Assembly (NCBI GenBank): GCA_021904315.1
Contig: CM038925.1
Coordinates: 16,928,501-16,992,500, forward strand
DNA: 64,000 nucleotides
Reading direction: 5' to 3'
Source of the DNA: Sphagnum magellanicum
Lineage: Eukaryota > Streptophyta > Sphagnopsida > Sphagnales > Sphagnaceae
The notes under the pieces were generated by a model, which was not told where the DNA came from, did not search any database, and saw only the letters and a program-made list of their open reading frames with translations. Shown here piece by piece: positions 1-11,096 of this stretch. Both the position numbers and the translations under genes were made by a program. The stretch's first letter is position 1, and each line of letters starts with the position of its first letter.

Positions 1-2040
1 GGCTTGAATTTGTATTTTTTCATTTTTTTCATGGACCATGTGTAAAAAAAATCATAAATATCAATAAGAAGAAAAAAAAAAAATTGGATGATTTTTTTAT
101 CCACACGTACCCCCATCAAACACCATAACAAAACATCTTTCATGAAAAACCTAAACCCAAAATGTGAAAAAAACAAGTATAAGAATTGCCAAGTTTTCAA
201 ACTTCAAAATGAAAATGCGACTAAAAATAAAAATCTTTCCATGTGAATTATATAAATTCAATATTGATATTTGTTTCAAACATCGAAATACCTCATGCAC
301 ATTGCTAAAAATCCTCTACATTATCCAAGTTTGAAAAACTTGGAATTTCTTAAACAATATAATTATTTACAAATTTTTTATTCATTTGTATGGTTTAAGA
401 AAAGACATTGAAACTATACTTTCAATATCTAAATATCCACAATGAATTCTAAGACGGTTAAAAAACTTTATTTTTTAGTACAAATGTGAAAAAAAAATTC
501 ATGATCTTTCATAAAGCCAACAAACTGTCATCCAATATAACTTGAGTTCATAGTAAAACGTTAAATGTAATACCTTTATTTTGGACAGAGCCTCTCATGG
601 CAGAGCCCCTTGTTAATGAAAGGGGTTCTACATACTTTTGTGCCAAATGGTTCCTTTCATGTATTAGGTGTAATCTCAACATTGAAAGGTAGTATTTGGT
701 GGAATCTTAAATTCAATTTTATGATGTTTTTGCATGCATATTTTATGGCATGTGTCTTTGCACCAATGTGGTCAAGAATAGGAATTTTTTCACTACTAAA
801 AACCAAGACTAAAGGTTTTTTTTTGTGCAGATAGAGATTGAAGATGATGACTAGGAGGCATTGCAAGACACAAAGTCCTTGGAGTTCGCTTGAGTTGTTG
901 AATTCCTTTTTTTTGTGCTAAAATGAAAAGGGTGCTTCACTCTCTCTCCTTTACTATTGGATTGTGCAGCTGTCATTCTGCATTGAAAGATCAATACATT
1001 GGAGACCCAATGGTTTAATACCTGCACCAATTTTTTATTTTCTGATTTTTTTGCAGGATACATTGGATTGGGCACCACGGAAAAAAAATCCAAAAGTGGG
1101 TGTTTTAAGAAACAAATGCTCACATAAGCAGGCATTATGTATTTTGAAATGCCTGCCCTTCATAGAGGAAAAAATTCCACATGTAACATGCCCTTCAACT
1201 GTACTTCAAATGTTTCGCTCAGGTCTTTATGGTTTTAAATCCATGCACATTTTTAATGGCATCATGTGCAAACAAAATCATTTTAAAAAAAAAAAAACAC
1301 AATCCTTTGGTTTGTTTTTTTTCCTTGCACATTTTGAAGTACCTTGTATTGTGCACAAACAAGATCATTTCTTGCACATATAATGTAAATTATGCAAATT
1401 GAAGGAAACTAGAAATACTGAATTTCATAAATTTAATGCATGTTTCATTTTGGGAATGTATATTTACAAAAAAAAAAATCAGACTTGGTAATGCAGACAT
1501 TATGAATTATACACAAGTTTTTTGCGGGATTTTCTTCACACCACTTCAGCATTATATCTTCTTGAAATAAAGATGCACAATGGATTTCAAGTGGTGCACA
1601 GTGAAATTTTAAAGACAGATTTGTCAGTTTTCTACAAAAGAATTAGGATTTTTTCAGAATTTTTTTTTTTCTAGTGTATATATTCAAATAATTTTGCTAG
1701 TTTTTTGGGGAAAATATCGCAAAATTTTTCGATATCACAAAGTTGAAAAACAAAAACCCTTGTTGGTGCACTAAAATTTATTGAAAAAGAAAAGAAATGA
1801 AATGAAACGAAAAAAGCGGGTTTTTTTTTTGTCTAAGCAGCCACACTGGGGCCACATGAGCACGTTCGGCAGGCAGAGGTTCGATTACTAGCTTAGGTTT
1901 GAGATCAGGTTCGGAATTTAGGTTAGGTGGATGAGGTCGACGCTCGAGATACATAATGTACATCGATCGGACAGTCTGAAGCGTGAGAGAAATGGAATCT
2001 GAAAGCTCTGCCTCTTTGACGCGCCTCCTCGTGCACTCTG
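1..2040. other. AT-rich intergenic sequence, no gene seen
   Basis: The stretch is AT-rich with many A and T homopolymer runs. Several short open frames exist, the longest at 964-1383 (139 codons), but they contain lysine or phenylalanine runs produced by the homopolymers and show no domain I recognise. From about 1980 the base composition becomes less AT-biased, which fits the preserved promoter/5' leader of the L5 copy that follows. Confidence 0.6.
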
Positions 2041-2093
2041 GATCTTTAGCTCCGTGATTCTTCGAGCAGCAGCGGCCTCAGCGGCTCGGCACC

Positions 2094-5000
2094 ATGGTAA
2101 GCATTCGCTCCATCTATTCCTTGCTCTGCCTCAATGCTCATGCTCTGTTTTCTTGGAAAAATTAGAAGAAAAGCAAGTAGAAGAAGAGTGAGAATAAGGA
2201 AGATGAGGGGGGGAGGAAGAAAAGGGAAGGTAAGAGTCCTTTTTCTTGGTGACAAGCGTGTTACTGAATGCGTCTTCAGTCTTCAGAGATGCTTACGGCC
2301 CGAGCTTCAAGTGTTTGGTATGGAAGTTGAATCCACGGGATTTTTGGTCACGTGGTTTCAATCTCACAGGCTTATTTGTGTCTGTTGCGTGCTGGCTATG
2401 CTGCACTAATTGGTGCCATATTGTCTTTTTCTAGAGGTTTCTGATTGACGGTCTTTGGTTTTATGTATTCCAGTATGGTTCTTGACTCATGTGTCAAGGT
2501 AAGATGCCTGGTGCTTTGCATCGGTAAATGTCTAGGAAGGAGATGCCGGAGTGTCATAGACATCGCTGTGTCTTTTTGACTTGCTTCACATTTGCTCGTT
2601 GGAGGAAACTCTTAGTTTCTGTTTAAACCCTACTATAATCCAGCCGAAAAATCACTTTGTGTTATGGGAAACCCTAAAGCTTCTAATGACCTATTTTCCA
2701 GGATCTGAATGTAGTGGCAACTGCATAGAGCCGTAGGTGGAACTCTTCACTGCGGAGTGTTCCGCATTACTGTGCAGGTGTACGTCAAGTCACACATGAC
2801 CAAGGCCTACTTCAAAAGGTTTCAAGTCAAGTACAGGCGCAGGCAAGGTCAGTTTTCTGTAGGCAATCATGTGTGCAATAACAATGCATATATGGTGATC
2901 AAAGATTCACATTTGGAGGGTGGGGAGCAATTTGGAGAACCTGCATGTAGGTACTGTCTGAACCAATGTGTGCATTGCCTGTCTTGTTCTGATGTATACT
3001 CTCCTATGTGCATTGTGCAGCTGGGAAAACTGACTATTGGGCCAGGATTTGTCTTACCACTCAGGACAAGAACAAGTACAACACCCCAAAGTACCGCTAT
3101 GTTGTCCGATTTGTATCCTCTGTTGTTAAGTCCTTGTTTAGATTAGCCTGAGAATCCTGCTTTGCCTTATAATAGCCATACGTGTTTCTTTCTTTCATAT
3201 TTCATTACCTGGAGTTGTCTGCCTCTTGAATATGAATTCATTTTTTCATGTTCTGTGAGATAATGTGTGTGTGATTGTTGGAATCTGTTAGGGATTCTAA
3301 TCCTTGTGATCTAGGTGGCACTCTCTGAATTTTGATTGAGACTGACAGTGTCTGCACATAAGTCCAATTTTCTTTGTAATCTCTTCATTAATAGTTGATT
3401 TGAGTGGCAGGAAAAAGTGATGTGTAGTGCCCCTGCATGACTGCCTGTCTCCAGTTTTTGAATCCTAATGTGTTATGTCAATTCTGCTTTACTAGTTGTG
3501 TATGTTGGAACCTGAATAGTATATGCATCTGTTCCTTGACATTTATTTGTCCAGACCAACAAAGACATTGTGGCTCAAATCACCTATGCCACTCTTGCTG
3601 GTGACATTGTGCTGACTGCTCCCTCTGCCCATGAGCTTCCACGCTATGGCTTGAAGGGTGGTTTCACCAATTATGCTGCTGGTATGTGTTCTGTGTGCCA
3701 GTCCAAAACAATCTTTGAAAGCACCTGGAGCAAGTAGCTATTGGCACTTCTGTGCCTGAGAAGCAATGCTTGTAATTGCCTTCCCCAAGCTCCACTTTCA
3801 TTAATGGATGGGTTGGACATGTCTTACGGTGGTCCATCACAGCTTACTGCACAGGTCTTTTGCTGCCTCGACATCACTTGAAGAAGTTTGAGCTTGATGA
3901 GGACTACCCAGGCAATGAAACGGTTTGTGATTTATTTGGTTATTGCATGGAAACATTCTGTTATTTGATGTTTGTAGAATTGCTTCTGACTCATGGGCAT
4001 ATTGGGTTCATAGCTGCAATGACAGCTTTTTGAAGTCACTTAATAGTAGTGGCAGCCATAGCAATATCTACCATGTCTAGGCCAGAATTAGGTTGATATT
4101 TTGATGTTTTGGTTGTTCCTGTCTGCAGGCTACTGGTGATAGCTTCAATGTTGAGGAGGGTTAGGGCAAACGGCCATTTAGGGCTCTTCTTGATGTGGGT
4201 TTGGTCAGGACTACAACTGGAAACAGAGTTTTTGGTGCCCTGGAGGTACCTTTCCACTTCTGTTTTTTGTGCATATTCTCATAGCAAGGTTTACTACTGT
4301 CAGGATTTGTTCATTATTTGGCATCTTATCTAGTCCAGTACTTGTCCAGTGATCCTAGATCTGTATCATAATATGGACAGTCCTTATGTATATCTTTGTG
4401 AATTTCCCTAATTCCTCTTTGTTTGTACTTGAATGCACTCTCTATGGAAATTGCATATAGCATATATTATCTTCTAAAAGAGGACTAAAGGATTCTCTGT
4501 TTACTCTGAAAATGAGAGAACAAATCTCTGTGGATATTATGTGGTGTGCGCTAATGTATTCTCAATGTGGGGAGATGCTTTATCAGTGGGAATCATCTCA
4601 TGGGCTTACATTCTTTCTGATTCTTACATGGCTGGATGTTTATGTCTTGTTTTACTACTTTTGCTCAGCTGCTTTCCTATTTCTATTTTTGGTTTTATGT
4701 GCTTGTTGTGAAGGGAACCTATTTGGCTATAGTGCCAACTCAGTTACTATTTTCCTACACTCCAGGAAACAAATTTGGAGACATTTGAAGTAGCTTACCT
4801 GGATTCTAATTCTTTTGCAATGTGCACTCTTGGATACCTGGCCACACATGATGTGGATGCTGATGCAGCATCTATGGCTTCATCAGTTTGAACCCTGAAC
4901 TCTATAATGGACTCTGCATGAGATTAAGAAGTAATTCAGCTTGATTAGCATCACTCTGATCACTTTATTAATACAGGGTGCTTTGGATGGAGGTTTGGAC

Positions 5001-5771
5001 ATTCCCCATAGTGAGAAGAGGTTTGCGGGTTTTAGCAAAGAGGACAAGAGTTTGAATGCTGAAACTCACCCCAAGTACATCCTGGGTGGTCACATTGCTG
5101 ACTACATGAAGGTTCAGTTTCTCTCTTTCCAAGCTGCCATAACTTCACCTAGCACTACTTTTAGGTGAAATTTTTTATGAATTATATTGTCCTTCACCCA
5201 CAAGAAAGTCTCCAGGGGCAACAATACTGATTCTCTTTGGGGGGATGGGCTACAGCTTTTGAAGGAGGAAGAGCCTGAGAAGTACCAAGCCCATTTCAGT
5301 GGGCTGCTGAAAGAAGGCTTCGAGGCTGATGATCTTGCAGAGATGTACACCAGTGTGCATGCAGCCATTCATGCTGACCCAAGTGCCCAGCTAACTAAGA
5401 AGAATGCTCCTACTGAGAAGAAAATGTGAGTTGCTGCCTCCTGATATAGCTTTACTAAATTGTGACTACATCCGGTGCCATATTTGTATACACTGGTTGT
5501 CTTTTGTTTTTGGGGGTTAAGTGCTGGTCAAGTTCAGTAGGGTCACAAGCGAGATTCTTCTGCTTTTGGTGTGGCCTCAAGAAAGATGTCCAGCTACAAA
5601 CTTTCAGTTATGTATTCTTATCTGCCTGCTTGAAAGGAACAATCTTGAACTAAATGAGAACTCATCATAATTTGATGGAACATCTGGAAGATGAAGTTGT
5701 TGTCTTATGAGTAGTGAAAGGCAGCCTTGATTTCCCGGCTCAATGCCCTAAATGAGGAAGGTGATGAATAA
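2094..5771 (+). pseudogene. RPL5: 60S ribosomal protein L5 (uL18), unprocessed pseudogene
   Basis: L5 binds 5S rRNA and joins the large ribosomal subunit. Exons in consistent phase can be read at 2094-2096 (the ATG alone), 2778-2847, 3021-3112, 3555-3681, 3843-3922, 4129-4245, 4977-5111 and 5256-5425, plus a damaged last exon at about 5676-5771. All clear introns keep GT-AG ends. Recognisable L5 blocks include [71 protein letters not shown] and the end RLNALNEEGDE. An in-frame TAG at 4162-4164 replaces codon 136, and TAG-TGA at 5712-5717 breaks the TYEERK-like block of the last exon. The exon that should carry the HKRYNLKK block is not convincingly readable. Retained introns show a DNA-level duplication rather than a retrocopy. 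A transcribed truncated product of about 135 residues cannot be excluded, but a working L5 of about 300 residues is unlikely. Confidence 0.9.
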
Positions 5772-5860
5772 ACAAACTAGCTGAGAAGGCCCCTCTAGAT
5801 GAGGAGTTTGGGACCGTAAGTATTGAGCAATTTTGGCTTATTGTTTGGCCTCATGTTTGT

Positions 5861-5866
5861 AATAAA
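5861..5866 (+). terminator. possible polyadenylation signal of the L5 copy
   Basis: An AATAAA hexamer sits about 90 bases after the L5-like stop at 5769-5771 and is followed by a T-rich stretch. The placement fits a relic poly(A) signal. Plant signals are loose and AATAAA is frequent in AT-rich DNA, so this is weak. Confidence 0.3.
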
Positions 5867-6337
5867 ATAAATAATTTTTTAAGGCCGACTAGTTGTGTAA
5901 AGCCCTTGAGGACAAGATATAGGAATCAATTCTTGAACCCTTCATATATTATCCCTCTTGCTATCATTATTCTTCTCACCTTTATTCTTTCAAGTTACAC
6001 CTAAACCTCACTCACACCATAGTTGCAAAAAACCAGTGTTTTGAAATTTCAAAACCATTAAGATGAACCAGTTTTAACGGTTTTATTTAAAATCAGATTT
6101 ATTAAGGTAAAAATCAGATTTTGTCCTCCATATGCAGTCTGACTCTGAATCACCATTGCTTATGTCTTGTGCGTAGCTCCAGTCTGACTTCATTGAGTGT
6201 GACTTCTGCATTGGCAATGTGGTTCTCTCTGTGTTTATCAACTTCTTCTCACCCAAGTTGTGCACTACAAGCTTGACACTCAACACTTTTTGGATCTAAA
6301 TGCATCATCTGCCACTAGACAGCAGAGGTTGTAAGGT

Positions 6338-6657
6338 ATGTATATTGTCTTTGAAGTTCAAGCCTTGTTGCAATTCCTCAATTTCTTTCCACAACTGATT
6401 GATGTAGCATGTGGTATATGTAGTTGTGCTTCAAGGTTTGGATAGATTTAAGCAGTAATCAAGTAGTAACCTGGTTTGTGAATTCTGCACTGATCAACAC
6501 TAATGTTTTTGAAGAACTTGTTGCACCAGCAACTAGAAAGCGCTGCAAAATACCTATACTATCTTCAAAGTTTGAACCTTGTTGGAGTTCCTCAATTTCT
6601 TTCTGCAACTGACTGATGCAGCATGTGTTATAAGTAGTAGTGGTTCAAAGAGTGTTG
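6338..6657 (+). repeat. diverged direct repeat, about 110 bp, two copies
   Basis: The segment at about 6338-6441 (around 'caattcctcaatttctttcc') is repeated with changes at about 6547-6657 (around 'gagttcctcaatttctttct'), including the downstream blocks 'gatgtagcatgtg' and 'gatgcagcatgtg'. The copies are about 210 bp apart. No coding sense is apparent. Confidence 0.5.
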
Positions 6658-8448
6658 AGGGACTATCCAAACTTGTGGAAGGATGTAAAGGAGCTATCTC
6701 AAGGGGAATTTTCACCATGAACATCAATTATGGGAATTTGAGACAGTCAGTTAGTGAAATGCATGCGTGATGATCAGCTGCATTTGAAGATTCCATTTTG
6801 TGTAGACAATGGAACTGGATTTTGAACTTGGAACACCTTATACTGATATGATTGAAGCTTTCTAGCAACAACTGATAGGGTATTAGGGGATAATTGTTGA
6901 ACCTGCTGGGTGGGCAGAGCTTGTCAAAGAAGTGTCTTCATGCAGTCACTGTAACATCAGCTGCATGCTGCCTATTTCCATTTGCTTTACTGCATCTGGC
7001 TTTGGTAAGCCGATTTCTATCACTCTTCTTGACTTGCACTCTGATTTTATTGCCCATAGCTCTCTCATTATTCTTGGCTCTTGTTTGTTTCTAGCTTGTA
7101 AGTGACAAAATGGATGTCAATTGGATATGTACTGCACTGTGTATGAGGTCATCCAATTCAAATCTTGTCGTACCCACTGGTTTAGATGAATTGAGGGTGA
7201 ATACATTTTTCTGCCTCAAAAGATCATTCTCTTAAAATCTCTCCATGTTATTTCTATCATCTCTCCACTCTCATGGTCAGGTTCATGTTCTTGGTTGTTG
7301 TCCTCTTTGTCATCTCCTTCTCTTCTATGTTTTGTTGAGCTAGCCAGCATCATGACCCAGTCTTCCCATTACTGCCACCATACATGTTGGTTAATGTATG
7401 ATATTGATCTCCACCTACTGCTAAGAGCTTATGAAGCTTGTGTGGATGTTACGTTCGCTGGTCACTACCATACATGTTGTTGAAGGTCTCTGAAAATGCT
7501 TGTGACTTTTGCTGTTGTTCGAACCACTCTCTCTCTATCTCAGAGTTGTCTCTTCTTTTCCCATTTGCTGATATTCTGTTAGAACTTCAATCTTGATAAC
7601 CTCATTGTCAGTTCATCTCTCAATTCTATTCGGGTTGACTTAAATTGTAAGTATGGAGATGTTCTCAACGCTTACAGAGATATCTGTTGTGCCTTTTGAC
7701 AGACAAATGGGGCAAACACACCCAGAGCAACATGGATCACCAGCATGGACATACATTAGCACTATTCTCCTTGGCATTCATAATTCATTTGTTGAAGACA
7801 GGTACTGCTGCTGATCCTTTATCTGCTGACCTCTGATACTGAGTCTTATACAAGGGCAAGAGAAACAGACACAGAGCAGCAGGTGGGGCAAATATGCAAC
7901 TGAGTGTCACCTGAAACTTCATCTTTCTGCGTTTCTACAGGTCTATTCTGCTGACTCAAGCCTCTTTTTTGTATGCAGATTCCAAAGTGTCAACTGTGAC
8001 ATGCAGTTTGTCAAGGTTAGAGAGTCCTTCAATTGGTGATCGCCCCAATTTTCCATTCCAGTATGGTCTCAGTTGACCTCATCCTGATGAAGATTGAAGA
8101 CCCTGTATTTCTTTCAAAGCAATGAAGTGGAGATGCAAACTGTTGCTATCCCTCACTTGTTGTGCTCTACTTTTCTTCTTGTCACAGACTAGAGGCATTC
8201 AATTCCTTCAAACTTGTCTTCATCATCATTATGCATTTCCTCCTTTTCAATTCCAGTATGCAGCTGCCTGGAGTGGGAAATTGAAGTTTGGGACGGGCCC
8301 CTAGTTTGCACTACATAATTTACTGAGGTTGTTATGTTAATTAATATTCCGACTTAGCTTCTTACCTACCTATCCTCCTCTCATCACATTAATTGAAAAG
8401 ATCCATGTGGTCAATGTTACGTCTAGTTCCAGATATATGGAGTTCAAC
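6658..8448. other. intergenic sequence, no gene supported
   Basis: The region is moderately AT-rich. It has short open frames of 60-66 codons (for example 6894-7094 and 8122-8304) that are hydrophobic or low in complexity and match no domain I know. Nothing else was seen. Confidence 0.5.
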
Positions 8449-8935
8449 TTGCACTGAGACAGAGAAATTGGTTCAGTCCAGACTGCAGCACCTGGAAAAC
8501 AGCTGAGGCACCCACCACCAGAAGCAAGTCACCTTGCACTGACACAAAGAATTATTTCAGTACAGACTCCAGCATCTGGACAAGAGCTGACGTACCCATC
8601 ACCAGAAGCAAGTCACCTTGCACTGATACAGAAATTAGTTCTGCACCTGGACAACAGCTGAGACACCCACCACCAGAAGCAAGTCACCTTGCGCTGACAC
8701 AAAGAAATTAGTTCAGTCCAGACTGCAGCATCTGGACAACAGCTGAGGTACCCATCACCAGAAGCCTGGCACCTTGCACTGACACAAAGAAATTAGTTCA
8801 GTACAGTCTGCATCACCTGGTCAACAGCTGAGGTACCCTCACCAGAAGTCACCTTGCACTCAGACAAAGAAATTAGTTCAGCACAGACTGCAGCACCTTG
8901 ACAAAAGCTGAGGTACCGATCACCAGAAACAAGAG
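8449..8935 (+). repeat. tandem repeat, about 85-bp unit, six copies
   Basis: Units begin with 'ttgcactgacacaaagaaat' or close variants at about 8449, 8534, 8618, 8689, 8774 and 8854. Each continues through 'cagtccagactgcagcacc', 'ggacaacagctgag' and 'caccagaagcaagtcacc'. Spacings are 85, 84, 71, 85 and 80 bases, so the third unit carries a deletion. No protein reading is consistent across the units, so it is a non-coding minisatellite. Confidence 0.85.
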
Positions 8936-10000
8936 GTACCATACCTTCCATTATAAACTATAAGATGGACATTCAACTGTTGCACCTAGGTACACATAGA
9001 ACTATTCTCTAATCTGACATGTTTAGGGCTCAAACAAACACTAGGAGAGCAGCAGTGCTCTCACTCTGGAACACTCTTCATTTTTTCCACTCCACCCAAA
9101 ATAATTATGCTGCCCTTATTGTCACCCTGGAATGAATCCTCCGAACCTGAGAAGGGCCCTACCTTTGTCATGGCCTTCAGTGGAGCCAAATAGCCAATGG
9201 GTATACTTGTATCACATCCATATATCAAAAGCACAGCTAGAGTAGTGGCTGCATTGTCATCTTTCTTTTCACCTCAGACCAGCGAATGAAGGCAGATGTT
9301 TACCACAGAAATTGGAGTCAATACATATGAGTACGTCTCAATCCTTGAATCTGGACTACTAGTTGCATTTCCAATTAGGTAACGAGACAAGCTGCAGGGA
9401 TGGGGCACTGGAGAAACTTTCAACTACATTGTTAGCCAAACTGCCACTCTACCCCTGGCATTTACCACATCTGTCCATTCCTTTGACAACACGAACAGAA
9501 TTTTTTTTGAAGGTTAGGATGAGGCCTTATTCTCGGGTCCAGCCAAAAAAACAAGGGCGATGAGGGCAGCTTGCAGTCTCGTCACTGTTGCAGCGACGCA
9601 AGTTACTAATTATCAGGCCCCTGAATTTCTGTTTTCTCATTCCTCACTTCAAATTCAGCGAACAGAAGTGGCGAACAGGCATATGTACGAGAAGGCAAAC
9701 CGATCGCTAGCGCATTCGCGTCTGAGGTGGGGCCCGCTAAGCGGATTCGCTAGTGTTACGGCTTGCCTCCTAAGAGACAAATAGCCGGGGCGACTGTGTC
9801 CACATTCAGAACGTGTGGTTCTGCCCTGTTGCTTTACCCGCTCTTCCGCCTCTTCTTTTTGCTGCACGAGTAGTTTGCCGGCCCTGCCTTGCGGCGTCTG
9901 AGGTGAAGGTGGCTTTTGCATTTCGTACCGATTGTTCAGCAACATCTCCCATCCTTCTTCTTCTGCTGGTGCACCAAGGTCAGATCGCGCGACCGCCTTG
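8936..10000. other. intergenic spacer, rising GC content
   Basis: No gene is supported. From about 9560 the sequence becomes clearly more GC-rich than its surroundings and leads into the GC-rich tandem repeat. Open frames on both strands here (9655-9945, 9813-10094) look like a composition effect and resemble no known protein. Confidence 0.5.
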
Positions 10001-10735
10001 CAAGCTGACGAAGAGGCGAACCACGGCCACTACCCGCCACTGTCTGATGTTTGCGCTCCCATACTGCATCGATCCAGCTAGCATAGTGCACTGAATCTTC
10101 TTTTGCTGCATCGAGATCTGGCGCCCGACCTACAAGCTGACGAAGAGACGAAGCGCAAGCGCGACCCCACCGCCTTCTGGTGTGTGCGCTACCAAGCTAT
10201 ACCGATGTAGGTAGGCTGCATCTTTTTTCTCATCGAGATTTTTTCGCCCTGCAAGTTGACGAGTATACTAACCATGACGCCAGACCCCGTCGCCTTCTGA
10301 TGTCTATACTACCGAGCTAGACGGATCCAGCTACGTTGCACCTTCTTTTTCCGCATCGAGATCAGTTCCGTCCCGTAAGCTGACAAAGAGAGGATTTACG
10401 ACCGCAGAACTCACCGCCTTCTGGTGTGCGCTACCAAGCTACTCCGATCCGGCGAGGTTGCACCTTCCTTTTCCGCGTCGAGATCGGGCGGCCGCCCCTG
10501 CAAACTAACGAAGAGATGAACCACGGCCGCAGATCCCATCGCCTTCTGGTGTGTGCGCTATCAATCTAGACTACACCTGCTTTTTCCGCATCGAGATTGG
10601 GCGCCCGCCCCTGCAAGCAGATGAAGACACGAACCAGGACCGCAGACCCCACCGCCTTTTGGTGTGCGCGCGACCAAGCTACACACCGCGCTATCTAGCC
10701 CGCACACCGCGCTGCACCTGATGGACCCCGTACCG
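10001..10735 (+). repeat. GC-rich minisatellite, about 125-bp unit, six copies
   Basis: Units begin at 'caagctgacgaagag' or variants at about 10001, 10133, 10252, 10375, 10501 and 10614. Each carries 'caccgccttctggtgtgtg', 'gctaccaagcta' and 'tttttccgcatcgagatc'. Spacing is 113-132 bases. The block is far richer in GC than the AT-rich flanks and ends about 360 bases before the likely start codon of the hydrolase-NB-ARC-LRR gene, so it lies in that gene's promoter region. No conserved frame is visible. Confidence 0.85.
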
Positions 10736-10758
10736 CACCTTTTCGCCCTTGCACCCGC

Positions 10759-10768
10759 GCATATAACT
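10759..10768 (+). promoter_or_regulatory. possible TATA element of the hydrolase-NLR gene
   Basis: 'gcatataact' lies between the GC-rich minisatellite and the first in-frame ATG at 11097, about 330 bases upstream of it. It is the most TATA-like sequence in this otherwise GC-rich stretch. No transcript evidence is available, so this is a guess from position and sequence. Confidence 0.25.
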
Positions 10769-11096
10769 TAGTGAAGGAAGGCGCAGCCTATGGGCGACGT
10801 GCCATCTCCTTAGTTCCTATTTCTACCTTACGAATCAAATCTGTGCAGCAGTTTCACAACGCGTAATCACGCCAACTCTTTTGCAATCTCGTAAATCGTA
10901 CTTATACCCACGAGTGACGGGTATTTCTTTCCGCCAGATCGTTTTGGTGCATCGATTCTTGAGAAAAACAACACTCCCATCAACAATCCTAACCGTTGCA
11001 TCGTCACTCCTAATCATTTTTTGCATCCACAGTTTTTTGTTCCGAAAGTGGCAAGGGCAATCAATTGTTTGTGAGGGTGAAACTGGGGTTTTCGAT

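Noticed and set aside
964..1383. 139-codon open frame on the + strand
   Set aside because: Contains lysine and phenylalanine runs from homopolymers and no known domain; no codon or splice context supports it.
1872..1895. 'ggttcgatta' resembling a tRNA or Pol III B box
   Set aside because: No matching A box, acceptor stem or cloverleaf could be drawn around it.
9655..10094. Open frames on both strands in the GC-rich region
   Set aside because: High GC lowers stop frequency; no domain and no conserved frame between the minisatellite units.
10881..11096. Upstream extension of the receptor's first exon
   Set aside because: The frame is open but has no ATG and no hydrolase-like sequence before 11097, so I kept the first in-frame ATG.
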